The translations under genes were made by a program, and so were the position numbers. The notes under the pieces are model-generated. The model saw only the letters and a list, made by a program, of their open reading frames with translations. It did no database searches and was not told the DNA's origin. From the NCBI GenBank assembly GCA_003640385.1, contig RCAB01000045.1, positions 1 through 64,000 on the forward strand: DNA of 64,000 bases. Reading direction: 5' to 3'. The stretch is from Setaria digitata. Lineage: Eukaryota > Nematoda > Chromadorea > Rhabditida > Setariidae. Below are positions 15,148 through 29,000 of the stretch, piece by piece. How positions within the stretch are numbered: position 1 is the first letter of the stretch; each line of letters begins with the position of its first letter.

Positions 15148-15725
15148 NTTCGTAGAAAATATGGTTCCATCAGGAGCGAAAACTGAAACTGCATCGTCTA
15201 TCCTTGTCGATGACGATGTGAGTCCAAAAAGTAGCATGCCGATTCCCAAGGCCATACTCTCTGAATGGCAATCGAAACAGCTGCAAGTAGAATCTAATAA
15301 TGAAAAGTAAGGGTTGTTTTTCCCACTTATTCTTTTTATTGATATCTTGTATATCACTACAATAAGTGGATGTATTTCGAAAGGAAAGCAAATCTGAAAA
15401 AAAAAAAATTTCAAGTAGTTCCTTGAGATATAGAAGTTTATCTTGTTGCGGGATCTAAACATTTGCTCTCTAATTTCAGTTGTTACTAGTTTGATGTATA
15501 TTTTGTAGAGCGCATGTTAATGCAGCAGCATTATTTGGGGTCCTTTCTCAGCAGGGAAGTACAGTTGAAGATCAGCAGTTTGGAGGTAAAGTTCAACGAC
15601 GTCGTAAGACTGGTCGTCGTGCACATGCTTCGACGGGATGTGCCGGTCGAAATCATCTGAATAAATCAAATCTAACGCAGCCAACCGTGCGACTGAGCTA
15701 TCGTTCTGGTACTGCATCATCTTGA
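3200..15725 (+). CDS. gld-2: GLD-2-type cytoplasmic poly(A) polymerase
   Basis: This non-canonical poly(A) polymerase lengthens tails of cytoplasmic mRNAs; in C. elegans GLD-2 acts in the germ line with RNA-binding partners. Twenty-one exons are phase-consistent: 3200-4197, 5544-5802, 5946-6063, 6351-6605, 6987-7131, 7640-7734, 7944-8161, 8566-8773, 9184-9279, 11410-11538, 11656-11850, 11917-12008, 12265-12478, 12667-12795, 13148-13337, 13497-13615, 14351-14511, 14572-14822, 14931-15016, 15156-15306, 15509-15725, about 1441 residues. The nucleotidyltransferase signature GSSLNGFGTNSSDMD lies near residues 913-927 and supplies two metal-binding aspartates; the third is in DITVDL near 987. The PAP-associated domain follows. 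About 840 residues before the catalytic core are low-complexity, rich in Ser, Gln, Asn and Arg, and about 280 after it are low-complexity, unlike the short human TENT2. Donors at 8162, 14512 and 15017 are weak, so the tail exons are less sure than the core. Confidence 0.9.
7196..7492. repeat. Direct duplication around a single N (intronic)
   Basis: A block of about 140 bases starting AGGATGAACAACTCG occurs twice in tandem, 7196-7337 and 7340-7492. The copies differ mainly in poly-T length and are separated by an N at 7338. It lies in an intron of the GLD-2 gene. Near identity plus an ambiguous base at the junction suggests an assembly join rather than a biological repeat. Confidence 0.8.
15102..15150. 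repeat. Poly-T tract with ambiguous base
   Basis: A run of more than 45 T with one N at 15148 lies directly before the acceptor of the exon starting at 15156. Its true length cannot be known from this sequence. Confidence 0.9.
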
Positions 15726-18199
15726 TCACCGAGGTCAAAATTAAAGCTTATGGGAAAAATGCGCAGTATTTCCATGCCATGTTTTTGATAGAAATGTTAA
15801 GAAAAGTTAAAAAAAAAAAAAAGAAACTTATAGGAGATTTTATTTTCATTGACTAAACTCTTATGTTTTATTTGACATTTGTTCGATTGTTCTTTCTCTT
15901 TTTTCTTTTTCGTTTATCTTGATTTTTGAATATCTTAAAAAAAATGAATCTTTTCAAATCTCGTGAGATGTTAATTTGAAGTACGTTTTCAGAGATCTCA
16001 TTATCCTCTCTATACTGTCAACATCTCGTTTTTATTAGTCACTCCATTCTATTTTGAATTATTGGTTATGTGCAGACGTATTAGACTCCGTTTAATCCTA
16101 CTTTTTTTTAACGTTTTTCCTTTTCTTTCTGAACGATAGTACCAGCTATCGGCTGATCCTTACAAATATTGTCCATAATTCAAGATCCCTACTACATTAA
16201 CATTTCCCTCTATCTTTCTGACCTTGTGGGAAGGTCTTTAAGAGTTATGCAGATTAGATCAGTATAATGAAGAAAGTAGGTCGATGTTTTGTTTTCACGC
16301 TTTAGCCAGTTTCGGTTCTTCACACGTTTCATTACTTAGATTTGTTACTATTTGTGCTTATTTCATTTCTTTGCATATTTTTCCTTCATTATTAAAAAAA
16401 AAAGTTATAAAAAAAATCATTTTTTTTTAAACTTCCAATTCATTTGTTTATACCACATTTCTCTTTACATTATGTTTTTAATGATTTTCATCGGCAGCTA
16501 CCTTTTGTTCAGTGATCATTTAGCTCTTTTTTTATCTGATAGGTCATCATATTGAGTTCATCTTAAGAAAAATTCAAGAATCAAATGGGAGCTTCTGAGT
16601 ATGCATTTCCGAGACAGGTTCGAAATGGTACCAAGTCTTGGATTCTTTCAGCGTATTGTTTGTTTTCATGTATAAAATTCCTAGATATTCGCTTGTCCAA
16701 CAAAAAAAATATTCCTTTGTCTTTCTTTTATTCATCTTTTATTTATTGTATAGAGAAAAAAAAATTGTACCCTTTGTTGTTAGCTTTCATTTCTTTTCAT
16801 TGCTTCGTTCTAGATCATACGTGGTGTAGGCATTTCTCCGTGATTTCTATATTTACACCGCGCTAGCACTGTTTATAGATTTTAATTGAAAAGCTATTCA
16901 TCATTTGAATGATTGTTTAAATTTCTAATGGTTCCCAATCATTTTCTTGCTCCACTGTTTTGCGATCAAATGCTGACCGCTATTCTGGTCATAACGTGCC
17001 GAAGTTCCTGATGATTTGATTTATTAGTAACAAGTCATATTTAAAGTTGCTGATTTCAGCACAAAACATTGTTCTGTGTCATATTCTAGATATGTTAATG
17101 GAGAGGAAGAGGGGGGGGGGGAGGAGGGGCTCTTTGCAGAAACATTAAAATTGCCAATTTCCAAACTGATTGATGAACCAGATTGTTTTAGAAAATTCTG
17201 ACACATTTAATAAAGAAGTATTGAACTCTGCAGGTATTTTGCTAAGTTTTTACTATTCAGCTGCTGATCAGCATTTCCTGTTTCTTTTGTTCTCAGCAGA
17301 ATTCAAGGCAATGATTCTGACTGGGATATCTGAATCGGTTTATGTTACCAGCATGTTATTCTCAGTAATTTCCACTCTGTCCTATCATATGCAAAATTGA
17401 CTTGCTCAATGTCTCGTAAGCGTGTTTGCGCATGTTTTGTGCACAGTTTGTGTATTTTGCATGTCACTGTGCTATAAATTTTGGAAAAAGTGTCCCCATG
17501 TTGTTGCAAACATTCCATCTCATTCCCCTCATTATTCCGAGGGAAATAATAAGTATAATCGAGTCTCGGTTATGTCCCATTACCTTTTACACGAATTGTA
17601 AAAAAAAAATTGTTGGATACAAAGTAAATACTTTATACCTAGGCAAGCTGCAGAAGTCCAAAAATTAAAAAAAAAAAAAGACCGGAAGACATTTCGCACT
17701 ATTTGCAAAAATTATCTCCTCAGATGGGGTATTCAAACCCATTATCAAAGGAAGATCAGCCAGCAACAATTACAGCTCTAAGTATGTTGCAGAAATTTAG
17801 GTGGAGTCATCTTTACCAGTTACAAATCATCCTGGAAGTCACAGGTCTACTGTGTTTAATTCAAATTTTATAGAATGAGGGATGGGTATAAATGAAATAC
17901 AAGCCGGTCTGTGTGTAGCAACGCATTCTAGAGAAACTACATAACACTTGTAAAAGTTCATGTAATGGTTGTAATGAGAACTTCAGACAAGAATCGAAGT
18001 TTACTTCTAATCGTACAAAATGTGGAAGTGGTTAGCAACGACAAAACTGATACTAATACTCAGAAAAATCGGCCTGTCCAAAATCACATAAAATCAACAT
18101 TTTAGCTCTATTTCAAGCAGATAACATTACAATATTTCATGAAGTCACCCCACTCAACGCATAAAATTTCATTGCATTTCTCGCAGTGGCCGAATGTTT
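15726..18199. other. Intergenic region between convergent genes
   Basis: It holds the 3' ends of gld-2 and kin-10 and otherwise AT-rich non-coding sequence. A G-rich patch lies at 17110-17128. Short open frames here have no splice support and no recognisable domain. Confidence 0.5.
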
Positions 18200-18205
18200 T
18201 TTATT
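18200..18205 (-). terminator. AATAAA overlapping the kin-10 stop codon
   Basis: Read on the minus strand, the last lysine codon and the TAA stop create AATAAA at 18200-18205. If used as the polyadenylation signal, the 3' UTR would be only a few tens of bases long. Confidence 0.4.
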
Positions 18206-20313
18206 TAGCAGTAAACGGCGACATGTTGATGGCAACTGCAGGCGAACCATTATTCACAATACCATTACACTGGCTCTGTTGATACTGCAAAGCGTAAGCA
18301 GTTGGATGAATTTTGAAACCATACAATCTGAAATGTCAAGAATTTTGTGGTGAAAAAATTTGAAGTTTGACATGTTAAATCTCACGTCAGACACATCAAA
18401 CTGCAACTGCTCTATATTTAAACACTACTTTGTCGAAAGAAAAAATAAAATAAATGGGAAAAGTCCAATAAAATGGGAAAAATCGAAAGAATCACTTCAA
18501 ACAATTTAATAGAGGCAGGAAGCATGAAATGCAGGGNATTCTAATGTGTCCAATAAAATGGGAAAAGTCGAAAGAATCACTTCAAACAATTTAATAGAGG
18601 CAGGAAGCATGAAATGCAGGGAACTAAAAAAAAAAAAACTGAAAATGTTAAATGGTTTTACCACCTACAGATGCATCTAAATCGCATTCGCAATCACATT
18701 ATTTCAAACAGGCGATGGATAAATTAACAAACAAAGTGGTACGATCGACTACCACCTCACTTTTTTTGATGTCGGAATTCTTAGAGCAATCCAATATAGG
18801 CATAATTTGCTTATCATTACAACATCCATCGTTTACAGTTTCATAGAACACATACCGTGGAACAAAACTTGTTGCAGGTCGTTTGGGTCTTTCTTCAGGA
18901 TGTACAAAGAAAAGCATATGGGGAAATCCTGTACCGAAGTAAGAACCATCTGTATTTTGGTGTTTTGATGACTTCGGCGCATAAACATCACAACAACGGG
19001 GACAGTAAAGTTTAACCATCGACTCGCCTGGTACATCAGAAAGACCTGAATTGAAGGGAATTACATTTTTGAATTTATAAAAAATTTTCCCAAGACACTG
19101 TGTTAATGGCAAGCTGAATTGCTCTTAAATGCTATAAAAAGTTTATAAACAATATGGTTATTTGGATTCTAAAACTCTTTCTTGTTTCAAGACTGCGTTT
19201 GAAACACAACAGGTGGAATTCAAATACATGTAAATAGTAAAAACAGTAAAAAGGTTAAGAAGGGAAAGCTAAGAAATTTCGTAATTTATAACAGTTACTT
19301 GATTATATTATATGCAAGAAATTTTAAGTAGTAAAACAAAAAGTAAAATTATATTTACCTATTGGCAACACTGCTTGACTCTCACAGTAAACACGAGGAC
19401 AAATGCCAAAATCATGATCATGCCATTTATCAATCATTTGCTGTATCCCACGGTTTGTAAGAATATAGCGGGCATGAATTAATCCATAAAGCATTTCAGC
19501 AGCCTGTTCCACCAAATCGGACTGATTCGGATTGTCTTCGAAGTCGTCATCTTAGAACAAAAAGAAAAGAAATAACCACAACATATCTGGATAATACTTT
19601 ACAGTAGTGTTGGAAGCGACTGATGTAAAAATACATGGTTAACTAATTCAAATTTTTCTCCGCAATATACCTTCGGCATATTCCTATTCCTTCCTTAACA
19701 AAATGGAAAATAGGAATTTTTTTAAAGTGAATGGATTAATCCTGTATCAAAATATTTTTCTTTTTTTTTAAAGCAAAAATTAGTCTTAGTTAATATGAAA
19801 ATACAGCATTAAAAACTAGCCTTCTCATAACTAATGATACACAGCAATTTCCATTAATCAAACCTGGTTCCAAATCCAAAATCATGTCTAGTGCTTGCCG
19901 ATAGTGAGGTACTTGCTCATTGAGACCGGTTAAATTAAATTTGTCTTGGATGTATTCCTCATCAACCTAAAAGTGTAAATAAAAGAAAAAAACGGAACTG
20001 AAGGAGTCCTTTCAGTTAAAATTTTTATGTCACATGCTTCTGAATATGTATGGCTCGAACTTGTCCTAACACTAAAAAAAGAAAAAAGGAATATGGGATG
20101 AGAAGATATAGTGGATCCAGGAAATGTTTGCAGCGTGAGATTTATTTCGGTTTTTTGTCCAATCTTTTCACCAAAAAAAAAATTTTCAAAATTCTTAACG
20201 ATGTTTTTCATCAAATTCTTTCAGGACTGTTGAAAACTGACTTCACAGAAAAATTCATTCCCTCGCAGACCACAGAACCATGTGATCCAAGACACTTCCT
20301 CTGAGCTGCTCAT
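18201..20313 (-). CDS. kin-10: Casein kinase 2 regulatory subunit beta
   Basis: This is the regulatory beta subunit of CK2, which dimerises and docks two catalytic alpha subunits. Minus-strand exons 20313-20242, 19966-19864, 19550-19359, 19045-18856 and 18327-18201 join in phase to give 227 residues. The start MSSSEEVSW is the family N-terminus with its autophosphorylation serines. The zinc-finger cysteines fall at 109, 114, 137 and 140 (CPRVYC and CPRC), the positions known for CK2 beta, and the finger mediates dimerisation. The motif [10 protein letters not shown] appears here as [10 protein letters not shown]. The C-terminal tail after the KIHP segment is rich in Gln and Asn and lacks the vertebrate ending. 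The last intron holds a small duplication around an N. Confidence 0.96.
18465..18620. repeat. Direct duplication around a single N (kin-10 intron)
   Basis: A block starting TCCAATAAAATGGGAAAA and ending in GCAGGG appears at about 18465-18536 and again at 18549-18620, with an N at 18537 between them. The copies are nearly identical. It looks like an assembly join, as at 7338. Confidence 0.75.
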
Positions 20314-23080
20314 TTCAGAATCAACGTGTTGCTGGGATCTTATCAATGTTTCGGCACTGGAATACAGTTTTCAATTTAAAAAATTGACCTTTTCTCTCAA
20401 CGAGCGCTCCACAGTGGGTTCAAATATGCAGTGAGAAGGAAGTGAAGCACTGCCCGAAGTCTTCACGTGAATTACGAATCATATCATCCTACCGCTCAAC
20501 TTAACCTTAAATATCCACATCACTTTCTTTAGGTGTAAAAATTAAACATATGTTAATGCAGCATACGAAATATGCTAAACGAAGACCTTAACTGTAGCTT
20601 GCCGAGTTGTTTGGCAATGTAGAGGGCTCGATTCTCGTCCAGTTTCAGATGCGTTACGCACTACTCTGCAAAAGTGTGGGGACAAGTCAGGATCTCTGCA
20701 ACTCTCAAGGCACCTTACCTCTCCTTTGAGAACTAACCTTTAGACCAACGTCTACCGAGCCAAAGACCCGTATTAAACCTAACAATCCAAGAGCACCAAA
20801 ACACGGGCAGAAGAAGGGGTCGCAGTGTGACACGAAAGTCTCAAGTGTCGGAGGTTTCTGTCTATCTGCGGTATTTGCCTACAGAATCCTCAATCTCTTA
20901 CAGGCAGAGTTATACCTTAAAATAGTCATCCATAGTGATCATGCTATTTCGATAATTTTTTGCATATTTCAAGAATATCCGGAAAACAAGCAAGTTGAAT
21001 TCATGTGTAAATTTCATTTTCTTTAGCAAGGATTGGGCCTAGCATACTGAACAGCTGTTGATGAATAAGCCCAGTTATTGTAGTGTCGTTTTTAATAGTA
21101 CGCTTTCTATTGCATATGAAAGATTATAATTTCATACCAAAATATTTAGCAATTTAAGCCACACTAGTTGACTTTACTTTAACTCGACTGCCTGGATAGC
21201 GATGTACTACAATTTCTTGGCATAAAATGGAGTGAAGCATTAGGTTTGCTCAGTTAAGTCTAGAATATGGGATAGGAAGAGTCGCAATATCCGAACAGCT
21301 TGATCTGACTCACATTATTTTGACTAATTTATATCACTCTACATGAAGCCAGTCATGTGATGCGAGGAAAGTCGTCAGGTTACCTAAAATTCCATGTTTC
21401 TAATAACGGATCAGGCATTTTAAACAAATTTTTTTCGATTGCGCACTAGCTTGCCAGGAAATTTTTTCAAAACTTTGCCTGTCATAAAAGGAAGTTCAGC
21501 TGGCTGTTCTAAATTCATCGTAACAGTAAATCCTTCATTCTCAGCACTCTGAACATTCCTACCAAACGTTCAGATCCACGTTCTTGGTGAGTGGATTTGA
21601 AAGTTTAAGTGCGTGACCAGATTCATAAGCGGCCTATTTTTGTATGCGTATCAGAAGATTAAACTCTCCACTTCATCAAACAATCAGATGATCATTGATA
21701 CGAGCTTAAGCCGTTCCTCAAAGACTTCGTCAAAACTTTATTCTATGAGGACATCTTTAAGGTCAAGTGATAAAATTTTCCATTTTATCGCCAAGTTCCG
21801 AGCCATTAAACAGATGCCAATAAAACCGCATCAAATAAGTTTTGTCACAGGGCTAAAATGTTACCTTTTGATTCATGAGATTGCTAAGCATTGACATCGT
21901 TTTACCGGTAAGGTCAATGTGAATACCTTTCGATATGATTGCATACTAAGAACACAGAAATAGCTCTTTTTTTAAATTTGTTAAATTATTATTAATAGTT
22001 TACATGGAGAATAAAAGTTGAATAAAAAAATTACAAGAAACTTTCCAACAGATTACTAAATTAGAGAAAAAAACGATTTTTTCGAATAACTATTGAAGAT
22101 TCTTGACTTAGCAGTCACACGCAATAATTTGTTAAACTGCACAGTAAAGAGATGGGTCTGAATTACGAAAAATAAATATTCTCTTTTTGTAGCTTCAAAG
22201 ATAGGATCCCTGTAAAGGTGAATTATATATTTTAGGACGGGAACAAGTTCACAGGAAAAGAACCGGAATTTATCGGAAAACCGGGCTGGCGTAATTAGAG
22301 GCGACCAATGGTGTTGATGAATCTTGGAAGAAAGGGAGACTAATTTTTTCATCTATTTAAGAAGGGTTTAATGCTAATTAAAAGAAGAGTAATGGAAGCA
22401 AAGAATAAGATCTCTTCCATATAACGAAGCATATCTCTTTCCAGTAACTAATAATTAAGGTTTTTGGCACTAACTAGAATAGTATTAGTCTTGGTACTAA
22501 TTTCTCTGAGGAAGTGGTGTTGCGAAAGTAGTGTGTCGCAGTACGTATTCTGTCCTAAGAAATTTTTAGCCTTATTTACACCAGTTGAATGCAAGCGTGA
22601 AAATAATGCAATCTCAGATTCAGGTGTCTTCAATTGGCGCAAATATTTCCAAAAATAATTCACAGAAATTTAAATTTAAATTTGGCGCCAGTGGTTAGGA
22701 ATATTGTACGCTGTGCTTCTTCTGAATTTGGTGAGAACGACGACGTAACTGACGGTTTGTTGGCGGGGCTTTTTTAGCAGACGATGAAGTCTACCGCTGT
22801 AGATTTTTCTTCTTTATTATTAACAAGAATCATCACCCCAGATCTGAGAGCGTTTGCGCGGGGCTGACCCATCCGTACTGCTGTACTGATCGTGATGACG
22901 AAATGTGCTGAAATCTTCTAGAAAAAGCACGATCACTCATTAACTGATCTTATTCTGTGATTGATCATCTTTGATCCTCTTTTATTGACAATTCATTATC
23001 AGCTAAGTTTAGTTCAAGCGTACAGTGCAGAGGAAGACAGCTAAGGAATTGGTTGCTATCTATCATTTGAAAAATTCGAA
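20314..23080. other. Intergenic region between divergent genes
   Basis: It separates kin-10 (minus) from the USP gene (plus) and presumably carries both promoters. About 20.59-20.93 kb is richer in GC than its surroundings. I see no coding exon, tRNA or known repeat that I can support. Confidence 0.45.
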
Positions 23081-26000
23081 ATGACAGTGGAGAAATTGCC
23101 ACCCAATGAATTTATTGTCAAGGTAGCTTTTTTACCATCAACTTCCAGCAGGAGTGATTTCTTGTCAATTGCAATTGAGAGATAGTTGATCCGAAAGGAT
23201 TCATGTGATTTGAATAACTTTTGAATAACTCTTAATTTTAGATATGCATGATTTAAATTAATTTTGCGAGTTTTTTTAATGAATATTGTTGAGAATTTTA
23301 TATTAATTGTTGTGACAGTTTCAGGTACGTAGAGGGCGTATGGATCGACCTGTTTATATGAAGAGAAGAGCCGTTATGATATTCAATCACGATCAGAATG
23401 ATATTACATTTTCGTACGATAACTGTTGCACGGTATATTTCTTTCGTATTTTTGTGATGATTTCACTTCTTGCATATTCTCATTTAAACTGCATTTAATT
23501 TATTTAAAGTAATCATTTATCTTATTCTTCTGCTTCCCTTATATATTATAATAGACTTTTGAGCCTCACTATTCCCATTGGTGATTAGAATGACGATTTC
23601 TTTTAACCGAAATTTCACTGATGAATGCTAGTGATTTTATTCTTGTACAAGATGAATAATTTTGAAAAATTGATTGACACCTTTTAGATACTAAAAGCAA
23701 AGCTTATATCTCAAGTGCCTTGGTCACCGCCGCGAGGATCCACCCTGCGATTCATGTCAGACACACGAAATGAAGAAGAAATGGTTTTGGAATTTGAAAA
23801 CCACGGAAAAATGATGGAAGCATTTTCATTATTAAAGAGCAAATACTTAGGTAGCATGTGAAGCTTTTTCTAACCAGTTTTTCTTTCAGTTAAAAATAAG
23901 TTGATATATTTCTGTCCGTACCACTTATCTATTTGCATGTCTGCTTCAGATCATTTTAAGGGTGCTGATTAAAAGTTTTATAATCCATAAAATTTCTTCA
24001 ATCAAAGACCGATTCCTTCTCATAGTTCTGGAGTAGAGTGATGGATTTTTCACAAGATTTTAAGAATTTCATTTCAGAAAGGTCGCAGTTCATACATTCA
24101 GGTGAATTGCAAAGTAGCCGAGGTTTGCATACAACTGTGCTAGAGACATCTACTGAGTTAGTTTCTTAGTCTCTCATTGAAAGCCTCACTTATATTTACA
24201 ATCATACCATGTCTATTCATTTCAGTGATGAGGCACCTCCAATGGTACTAGAGCCGCGACGGAATCGCGTTAAAGACCGTAAGTTTTTTCTCGCAGAATT
24301 TTCATTATCTTAAATGCATTAAACTGCAGATGCTTTTAGTATTGTCGAGATAATTTGCATCTAAATATATGTTTATCAAGCCTTAATTGCCGACTATGAT
24401 TAAAATTCAATGCTTAAAGCATGAGGGAAAAAGTGGCCCTCATTTTACGTAATCTATGAATTTGGCCGGCTTTACAATCCTCATTTTGTTTTAAATCGAG
24501 GTGGTTTGTTTCATATGATTTCAAAATGAAATTGTGAAACTGAATTTGACTAATTCTAAAAGAAAGACAAAGTTATCGAAAAAATTAAGTAATACCTTGT
24601 TTATTTATTTTAAATTAATAAGGTTAACGAAACATAAAGATTTAACCGCTAATTTACTTATAGAAACTCCTTTGTAAGCAGTGAAGTTCAAACAGCGTAA
24701 TGTTTTGTCTTATCTCTTCAAGTTACAAAGTTACTAAACTTTTGTCGATAATAAATAATATCGTGATATCACTTTTTAGTTATAGACATGTTCGAGCGTT
24801 TGACATTTTCACCACCTAATGAAAAACGATCCAGGCAGTCTCAGTCATCACCTGGACTGATCCAATCACCAATAGAAGAGCTTGTAAAACCACCACCCTT
24901 ACAGTAAGTATTTAAGACGATGCAGAAAGATGACAGTAAAATATTTTTATTGAGCTTAAAAACTTAAAAATTCCCTTCTCCTAATTGGCTGATTCCTTGA
25001 ACATACAGATCTGACATTTCGGCGAGAATTAAGGAAAATCAATGTGGTCCGATTTTCGTCGAATACCGCAAGGTAGGCAGTCCATTCTCGTTTTTTTTTT
25101 TTTTTTTTTTCATGTCTGATTCATGAACATTTATTGCAGAGGCCAAAAACTACGGTTCCATTAACACAAGTTTCTCATATAACTGGTGATTACAAAGTCA
25201 TTAAGTCATCTTCCTCGAGAGAAAGTATTTCTGGGTAAGTATATGTATATTATTATTTTTGAATTTTTTGGGGTATTGATCTCAAATTTAATTTATATCC
25301 AAGATTTATTATGATAGTGGAGGTAACCGCACTGTTTGGTTATTCAGTGAAGTAAGAAGTCTTGATGATTATGGCACGACGACAGCGGGTATGTTTGTAT
25401 GTACAGAGAGCATTAGGTCGCTTTGAACTCTGATGGTTTTTTGATGCTGCTAGCTGTTTTTTTCATAATTAACCATAGCAAATTTTGCAAACAAAAATTT
25501 CTGCGATGTCCATTTTTTTTTAATAGATATAAATAAGGTTGACATTGCTATCGTTGATTTTTTTTAAGATTTGCTAATCTTGGCAATACGTGTTACATGA
25601 ATGCGATGCTGCAGGGATTGTTCGCCATGGATATTTTTACTAGAGATCTTTTTAAGCTTTGTAAGAAAGTTCAGAGCCGTAAAGTGGACCTGGATGAAGT
25701 AATGCCAATGAGCTCGTATGTTTTATTTTCTATTTCATTGTCGAGTTAGGGTAGCCTTGTAAGATTTTTCTGGATATTATTTTAGTAAAAGTAAATGCAG
25801 CATGACATTTAAATGTGTAGGGTCAGTTTACTTTTCAGTAATGTGAAGTTACGATCATACATGTTAGCGATGTTCCCATTTAGAGCACTGTCGAGTCTTG
25901 CAAGTGTTCGAGATAGAGCCTCGTATCATCAGAAGCGAGAACTTTTGAAAGCAGTGAAAGATGTGTCGCGTTTCAAAGGCAGTGCTCAACAGGCTAGTAG

Positions 26001-29000
26001 TCTTGTATTCGAGAGCCGCACATACCATTTCCAGTTCACATATCTCTTCTTCATTTTCTTTGAAATATTTTACTATACCTGGCATAAGCGAAGAATTCGG
26101 AGAATCATCTAGAAGAAGCATCTTCTAAAGATAAGTTGATCGTTTGAGAAAGGTTTAGGATGCCAATGAATTCTTGGTTCATGTACTCAATCAAGTTCAC
26201 GATGAATGTGACCAGCTACTGCATGGACAATATGGAATTGTAGACGCTGGAGAAAGACGCATGCGGAATCCAGTAATGGCAAATTTTGCTTTCACTATGC
26301 AAAGCACTATTATCTGTGATATGTAAGTTCTTTCATCCCAAGCAGTAGCTGAATTGGTACTCTCAAGGATTTAAATTAAAAAATTTTGCTTTAAATAAAT
26401 TTTTTTATTTATGACTCTATAAACAATAGATCGTGATAAAAACTGAGTAGTAGAAGCCACTTCATCATCTCGTCAATACATTCAGGTGCCATCATGTTTC
26501 ACAAACCGATGAAGACAGCATTATTTTGCCTGTTACCATTAATGTTTTGGATCAAGCCAGCGAACGGTGGGTAAATATGTGTTGTGTCAGTTGAGTAATC
26601 GAACTTCCTCACTACTTCAAAGATCTTAATTTTTTAGTTATATTTTTCAAAATGCTGTGAAAAAGAGATATTCAGTAATTCCAGTAAATAGTAGCAACTC
26701 TATTTCCGTGATTACAGTTAGTATCAATCTGATATATCCAGATCAAATCTTTCTAGATTTTAGGTTTTCAAGAAAGTTTCTACGTTTTCCCAGTGTCCAG
26801 ACGCTACTGGATGAATATTTGAAGACGGAAAAGGTAGAGAGAAAATGTGAGCTGTGTCAAGCGAAAAGTGGTGAAAGGACTCAGAAATTCGTTCAACTTC
26901 CAAGGTGATAAAGCGTATTTCATATTCAGTGATTATGAAGCTTAGCCTCCAAAGCGAGCCGACAGGTAATAAATCAGTATTTCCTTCCTTCGAAATCAAT
27001 TTTTTTTTTTTTTTTTTTTTGCAGATGTCTCATAATATTTATCAAACGTTATGCTTATGATGTATCGAAAAGTGTGAAACGTGACGATAAAATTGATATT
27101 CCTTTGTATCTGACTCTGAGTGGTCACTGTACTGATTCATTAGCTCCGTTTCTCGCTGTACCAACAAGTACAAAGTGAGTTTCCATGATATAAAACAGAT
27201 CGGTGAAGCAGTAGAATGAGTAAGAGGAAAGTGTTTCTAGTCCTGAATTAAAAAAAAAAAAAAAAAAATGTTTTTTTCCGTGACCTGAAAAAATTTCTAC
27301 AGTTTTCAAGCTGCTAAAGGTTCAGGCATTCCCTTCCATTTTTTCTTGTAACTTGTAATGGGTTAAATCATTTGAGGTGAAGGCTTCATTTATTTTAATT
27401 AACTTTTCTTTCTCATAGTAAATCTTAGTTTCGTTATTGTCCGAAAAGGAAAGTAACAGTTAGCTCATCTGATTGATTGTTCATTGTATTATCAGTTAGA
27501 ATTAATAATTTTCATTTGTTTTAGAAAAATCGACTTCACTGCTGTCAGTCCGATCAAAACGAAGCTATCAGCAGTGCCAACTGATATACCTTCACCAGCT
27601 AAACGACGCCTAAATTTGTCGGATCCTGGAATCGATAAAAATCCTCCAAAGATAATGAATCCTGCGATAAGAAATCTGTACAGTATTCGATATGAAAGTC
27701 TGCAGGAAGATGGCGGAGAATGCAGTAGTTACGGAACAGGTAATAATAGAAGCAGTTAGGAGATATTGAAATGTATAGAGTAGTCAGTCTGGATATAGAA
27801 AGTTCTACATGGATGAATATTGAAAAATTTTTAAGAGGTTAATTAGCTGCGCGTTTTGTTCACGGTAATGATTGTGGAAAATCCTATTCGTTTATATATA
27901 TAAGAATTTTCAGAGCGGACTAATACGACAACGAATCATCGTGAGGATTTTGCTGTGCCTAGTTTTGAATTGTCCCAGAAGGTATGTCAGATAAACAATA
28001 ATGAAATTATCTTCAGCTTTTTCTTTTTTTTTTTTTTTTTTTTTTTTTGATAAAACTACATATAAAAGGTATATATATATATTACACTGCAGGACAGAGA
28101 TCAAGTAGTTGACGATTTTGTCGTACCGTGGAATAGTTCGACAGAAGGGTATTTATTTCATTTATTTTCTTTTTAAAATAAGATGATGGAATTATATGTG
28201 GATTCCTGCAGTTCTTAGGGAGGAACCTTACTCAAAACATTATTAATACTTCATCTTCATTAATTATCTATCTCTGTCTACTTAATTATTAACTGGTAGT
28301 ATGAGACCGACTGAACAAAAGCATGAAATGCTATTGATTTTTTTTTTTCCCAGTACAGCACACTTCCGTTTTAGAATGCGAAATTCATCGAGCAGTTTAA
28401 TGTGCGATGAAGTAAGCCATGTGGGCGAAGAACAACTGCGAACGGTAAGCACGGAGTTCTGAAACTTGAAAACTCAAACAAAGTGGAAACATATTTTTCG
28501 GATGAGTTTTATCCGTCATCTGAAGTTAAATTTTTTTCATAAAATAGGCATCGAAATTACTTCTACGCTTACTGTGATAGTTCTATGTTTACTGTGCAGT
28601 TGCTATGTGTTACAGCAGCTCAAAATTCTTTTGTTAGAAGTTTACTGAAAAGTGTGTCCAGTAAGCATAAAAAATGTATGCACTGCAGCTTGGTGAAGGA
28701 AGTTTTTCGCCGAAGAATTTTGTGCGCAATTATAAATCAGTTGACTCATCCATCATGTCTCTTGATCACATTGAACTGGATGAGGTCTGAAACATTCTAA
28801 GTACTGTTTCTAAGCAAATGGTTTGATACTTATGGTACCGTCTGAAGAACTAGATTTAACTTTTTCCTTTTCTCTACTCAGAAGTGTTTTTTCTTTTTTT
28901 AGGATAATGAGTCAGAAGTACCTCGTGGGCAGACTGAACATGGTTACAGTGCTCGTAAAGAGGATTCAGGGGAGGAACCCAGTCCGTCGAATATAAGATC

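Noticed and set aside
14959..15462. A 167-codon minus-strand open frame
   Set aside because: It is created by the poly-T tract read as poly-lysine and contains the N. It lies opposite GLD-2 exons.
20620..20660. GGGCTCGATTCTCGTCC resembling a tRNA T-arm box
   Set aside because: No matching acceptor, D or anticodon stems could be drawn around it, so a tRNA or tRNA-derived repeat is not supported.
25325..25392. Alternative exon reading from the TATGATAG acceptor at about 25315 into GGNRTVWLF
   Set aside because: It leaves phase 1, which does not join the Cys-box exon at 25569. The exon 25304-25351 gives the required phase 2.
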